Shown: piece by piece, positions 5,386-9,450 of the stretch
Position numbering within the stretch: the stretch's first letter is position 1
Layout: each line of letters begins with the position of its first letter
From: Actinomycetes bacterium
Lineage (GTDB): Bacteria > Actinomycetota > Acidimicrobiia > Acidimicrobiales > Palsa-688
Direction: 5' to 3'
Length of the DNA: 9,450 bases
Assembly (NCBI GenBank): GCA_021815935.1
Contig: JAKAZH010000059.1
Coordinates: 1 to 9,450, forward strand
Made by a program: the position numbers and the translations under genes
The notes under the pieces: generated by a model
Told to the model about the DNA's origin: nothing
Database searches by the model: none
What the model saw: only the letters and a program-made list of their open reading frames with translations

Positions 5386-6492
5386 ATGCCTCTAGCCGCA
5401 CAAGCCGCACAAGCCGCACTAGCCGCACTCGAAACGAGGCAGCGACTCATTCTCGGTGTGGCCGCTCTCTTGACGGCCCTCGCCGGGGTAACGGTCGTGG
5501 CCGGCTCCGGCGCTGTCGTGCGATTCACTTTCGCCGGGCTCGCCCTGGCTGGGACGGCCGCCGTGGTCGGGGAGGCCATCGAGGCTGTAGGCGACAAGGT
5601 AGGTCCCGCCCCAACTGGGCTTCTTCAATCAACGCTCGGGAACCTTCCCGAGCTGTTCGTCGGTATCTTCGCCTTGCAGAAAGGCCTGACCGGGGTCGTC
5701 CAAGCGGCCCTCGTCGGATCCGTCCTTGCCAACAGCCTTCTGGTCCTCGGCATCGCATTCGTCGTGGGCGGACTGCGCCACGGCACTCAACGCTTCGAAC
5801 CCGAACTGCCACGTCTAATAGCGTCGATGCTCCTTCTTGTCGTCGCTTCGTTGCTCGTGCCTACTCTGGCGCACAGTCTCGGCTCGCCGGCAGCTGCGCA
5901 CAGCGCCACCCTGTCGAAGGGCCTCGCGGTGATCCTTCTCGTCGTGTACCTGACCAGCATCCCGTACTTCCTCAGGCACTCGCCGACAGGATCGGCCTCT
6001 TCCGCGGGCGGTCGGCGGGATGTGCATCCGACCTGGCCTCTCGCGTTGTCCATTGCAGTCCTCGCCCTCGGGAGCGCAGCGGCAGCTGCCGCAGCCGACT
6101 GGTTCGTTGGGCCGCTCGAAACAGCCACGAAAAGTCTGGGCCTGACGCAAACCTTCACCGGACTGGTGGTCGTCGCTATCGCCTCGAACGCAGTCGAGAA
6201 CGCCGTCGGTATCCGTTTCGCGCTTCGCGCAAAGCCCGAGTATGTGATCAGCACCACCCTCAACAGCCCGCTGCAGGTGGCTCTCCTACTCACACCTGTC
6301 TTGGTCCTTCTGAGCTCAGCGATAGGCCCGACGCCGCTGACGCTCGTGTTCCCGCCACTCCTTGTAGTAGCGCTCGGCGTGTCGACACTCGTGGTCACCG
6401 TCGTCATCTACGACGGCGAGTTCACGTGGATCGAAGGAGTCGCCCTGATCGCCTTGTACGCGATCCTCGGCGCCGCCTTCTGGTGGGGCTGA
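5386..6492 (+). CDS. CaCA/CAX-family calcium (cation)/proton antiporter
   Basis: This 368-residue membrane protein is predicted to export Ca2+ or a related cation in exchange for protons (ChaA/CAX branch of the Ca2+/cation antiporter superfamily). It has about 11 hydrophobic segments and the two inverted alpha repeats that form the ion site. Alpha-1 has GNLPEL at 85-90, with the key glutamate E89, followed by GSVLANSLLVLG (111-122). Alpha-2 has GLVVVAIASNAVENAVG (259-275), with N268 and E271, followed by NSPLQVALLLTPVLVL (293-308). The central loop (about 195-216) is Ser/Gly/Arg-rich and lacks the acidic cluster often found between the halves of CAX proteins. The ATG at 5386 has no clear ribosome binding site; a GTG at 5458 is an alternative start. 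The N-terminus contains a 9-base tandem repeat. It is co-directional with glgX, with a small gap or overlap. The transported ion is inferred from the family. Confidence 0.88.
   Translation: MPLAAQAAQAALAALETRQRLILGVAALLTALAGVTVVAGSGAVVRFTFAGLALAGTAAVVGEAIEAVGDKVGPAPTGLLQSTLGNLPELFVGIFALQKGLTGVVQAALVGSVLANSLLVLGIAFVVGGLRHGTQRFEPELPRLIASMLLLVVASLLVPTLAHSLGSPAAAHSATLSKGLAVILLVVYLTSIPYFLRHSPTGSASSAGGRRDVHPTWPLALSIAVLALGSAAAAAAADWFVGPLETATKSLGLTQTFTGLVVVAIASNAVENAVGIRFALRAKPEYVISTTLNSPLQVALLLTPVLVLLSSAIGPTPLTLVFPPLLVVALGVSTLVVTVVIYDGEFTWIEGVALIALYAILGAAFWWG
5394..5429 (+). repeat. Four-copy 9-base tandem repeat in the antiporter N-terminus
   Basis: Four units of AGCCGCAC plus A or T run head to tail (5394-5402, 5403-5411, 5412-5420, 5421-5429). 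In the antiporter frame they encode AAQAAQAALAAL at residues 4-15, before the first membrane segment. The unit is a multiple of three, so changes in copy number would alter length without breaking the frame. The last unit runs directly into CGAAACGAGG. Confidence 0.85.
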
Positions 6493-6554
6493 GACACGAC
6501 ACGCGCAGTCCCTCGATCTCCCCGCCGGCTGGCCGAGCCGCTAGCTTGGGCGCC

Positions 6555-8690
<2,136 letters not shown>

Positions 8691-8733
8691 CGTCAGGGCA
8701 AAGACGTCAGGCGGTCGCGATCGTCGGCGCTCC

Positions 8734-9450
8734 TCAGCCCCCGAAGGTGGCGAGCCAAGACGACTTCCCGCTCGCCATGAACACCGGGTTCGTCTCCTTG
8801 ACGACGGCCATCGTCGCAGCAGACGCCGGCGAGTAGCGGTGGCCGGGATAGAGGACGGTTGTGTCTGCTAGTCCGGCGAGTCTGCGCAGACTCTCGTACA
8901 TCGCATCGGGATCGCCTCCAGGCAGATCCGTCCGACCACACCCGGACAGGAAAAGCGTGTCCCCCGCGACCAAACGACCGTCGACCAGGAAACATTGACT
9001 GCCCGGCGTGTGGCCTGGCGTGTGCAGCAATTCGACTTCCACTTGACCCACAGTCACCCGGTCTCCGCCGTGGTGGCCGACAACGTCGCCAGGATCCAGC
9101 CCCGTGACCCTGCAGATCGACATGACCTCGTCGGCGTGCGCGTGAACCGGCACGGACTCCGCCTCGAGCAGATGCGCAAGGCCTTCGATCGAGTGGCCCA
9201 TCATCGATCCGCCCACATGATCGGGGTGGTGGTGCGTTGCGAGCACCCCGACAAGGTTCATCCCATCGGCGCTTGCGACCGCCAGGATGTCATCGACGGA
9301 GTACGTCGGATCCACAACCAGAACCTCTGAGGTAGACCTGTCGCCGATCAGGTAGGAAAAATTGACCATCTGTGCTGCCAGACCGTCGCTCTTCGCGTGG
9401 TCGCGTCCAGATAGGAGTTGCCTGAAATAGAGACGGTCGTCGTCTTTCAC
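8734..9450 (-). CDS. Metallo-beta-lactamase-fold hydrolase, glyoxalase II / persulfide dioxygenase-like
   Basis: This is a 238-residue cytosolic metal-dependent hydrolase. The binuclear metal site is complete: HHHPDH with H73, H75, D77 and H78; H147 in TPGHTPGS; D164 in AGDTLF; and H204 in YPGHRYS. The segment SGCGRTDLPGGDPDAMYESLRRL (169-191) is the signature of the hydroxyacylglutathione hydrolase and ETHE1-like subfamily. Substrates are likely thioesters of a small thiol (glyoxalase II) or persulfides; sequence alone does not decide, and an actinobacterium would probably use mycothiol rather than glutathione. The frame ends at TGA (8736-8734) and opens at a GTG on the last base of the window, giving a natural-looking N-terminus (MKDDDRLYFRQLLSG). 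It may therefore be complete, but a longer 5' end beyond the window cannot be excluded. It converges on glgX, with 43 bases between the stops. Confidence 0.88.
   Translation of the reverse strand: MKDDDRLYFRQLLSGRDHAKSDGLAAQMVNFSYLIGDRSTSEVLVVDPTYSVDDILAVASADGMNLVGVLATHHHPDHVGGSMMGHSIEGLAHLLEAESVPVHAHADEVMSICRVTGLDPGDVVGHHGGDRVTVGQVEVELLHTPGHTPGSQCFLVDGRLVAGDTLFLSGCGRTDLPGGDPDAMYESLRRLAGLADTTVLYPGHRYSPASAATMAVVKETNPVFMASGKSSWLATFGG

Overview
The window looks like an ordinary chromosomal segment of a high-GC actinobacterium. The evidence is strong G/C preference at third codon positions, GTG/TTG starts, tRNA genes without an encoded CCA, and proteins that read like actinobacterial homologues. 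The overall flavour of the permease, antiporter and GlgX suggests Acidimicrobiia or a relative, but that placement is inference from the protein sequences and was not tested. I see no phage, transposon, CRISPR, toxin-antitoxin or defence genes.

Layout. Positions 1-72 are an unresolved edge. Positions 73-1791 (minus) encode an APC-superfamily amino-acid permease. A 344-base intergenic region (1792-2135) with several hairpins and a dyad separates it from a divergent cytosolic PAS-GGDEF diguanylate cyclase (2136-3371, plus). A short AT-rich promoter patch follows, then an unrecognised 316-residue protein (3471-4421, plus). Next is a minus-strand cluster: tRNA-Val(GAC) at 4485-4558, a 154-residue protein of unknown function at 4678-5142, and tRNA-Cys(GCA) at 5219-5290. 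Reading right from 5386 on the plus strand are a CaCA/CAX-type cation antiporter (to 6492) and, immediately after or overlapping it, the glycogen-debranching enzyme GlgX (to 8690). A convergent metallo-beta-lactamase-fold hydrolase of the glyoxalase II type (8734-9450, minus) closes the window and may run past its right edge.

Functional reading. The genes do not form one pathway. They cover amino-acid uptake, c-di-GMP signalling, two housekeeping tRNAs, cation extrusion, glycogen/maltodextrin breakdown and thioester or persulfide-type hydrolase chemistry. The only likely co-transcribed pair is antiporter-glgX. The least explained items are the 316-residue and 154-residue orphans and the structured DNA around them: a possible leaderless promoter, a hairpin whose right arm is tandemly duplicated, an operator-like dyad before the cyclase, and mutually exclusive stems in its upstream region. 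I found no convincing new multi-gene system here.
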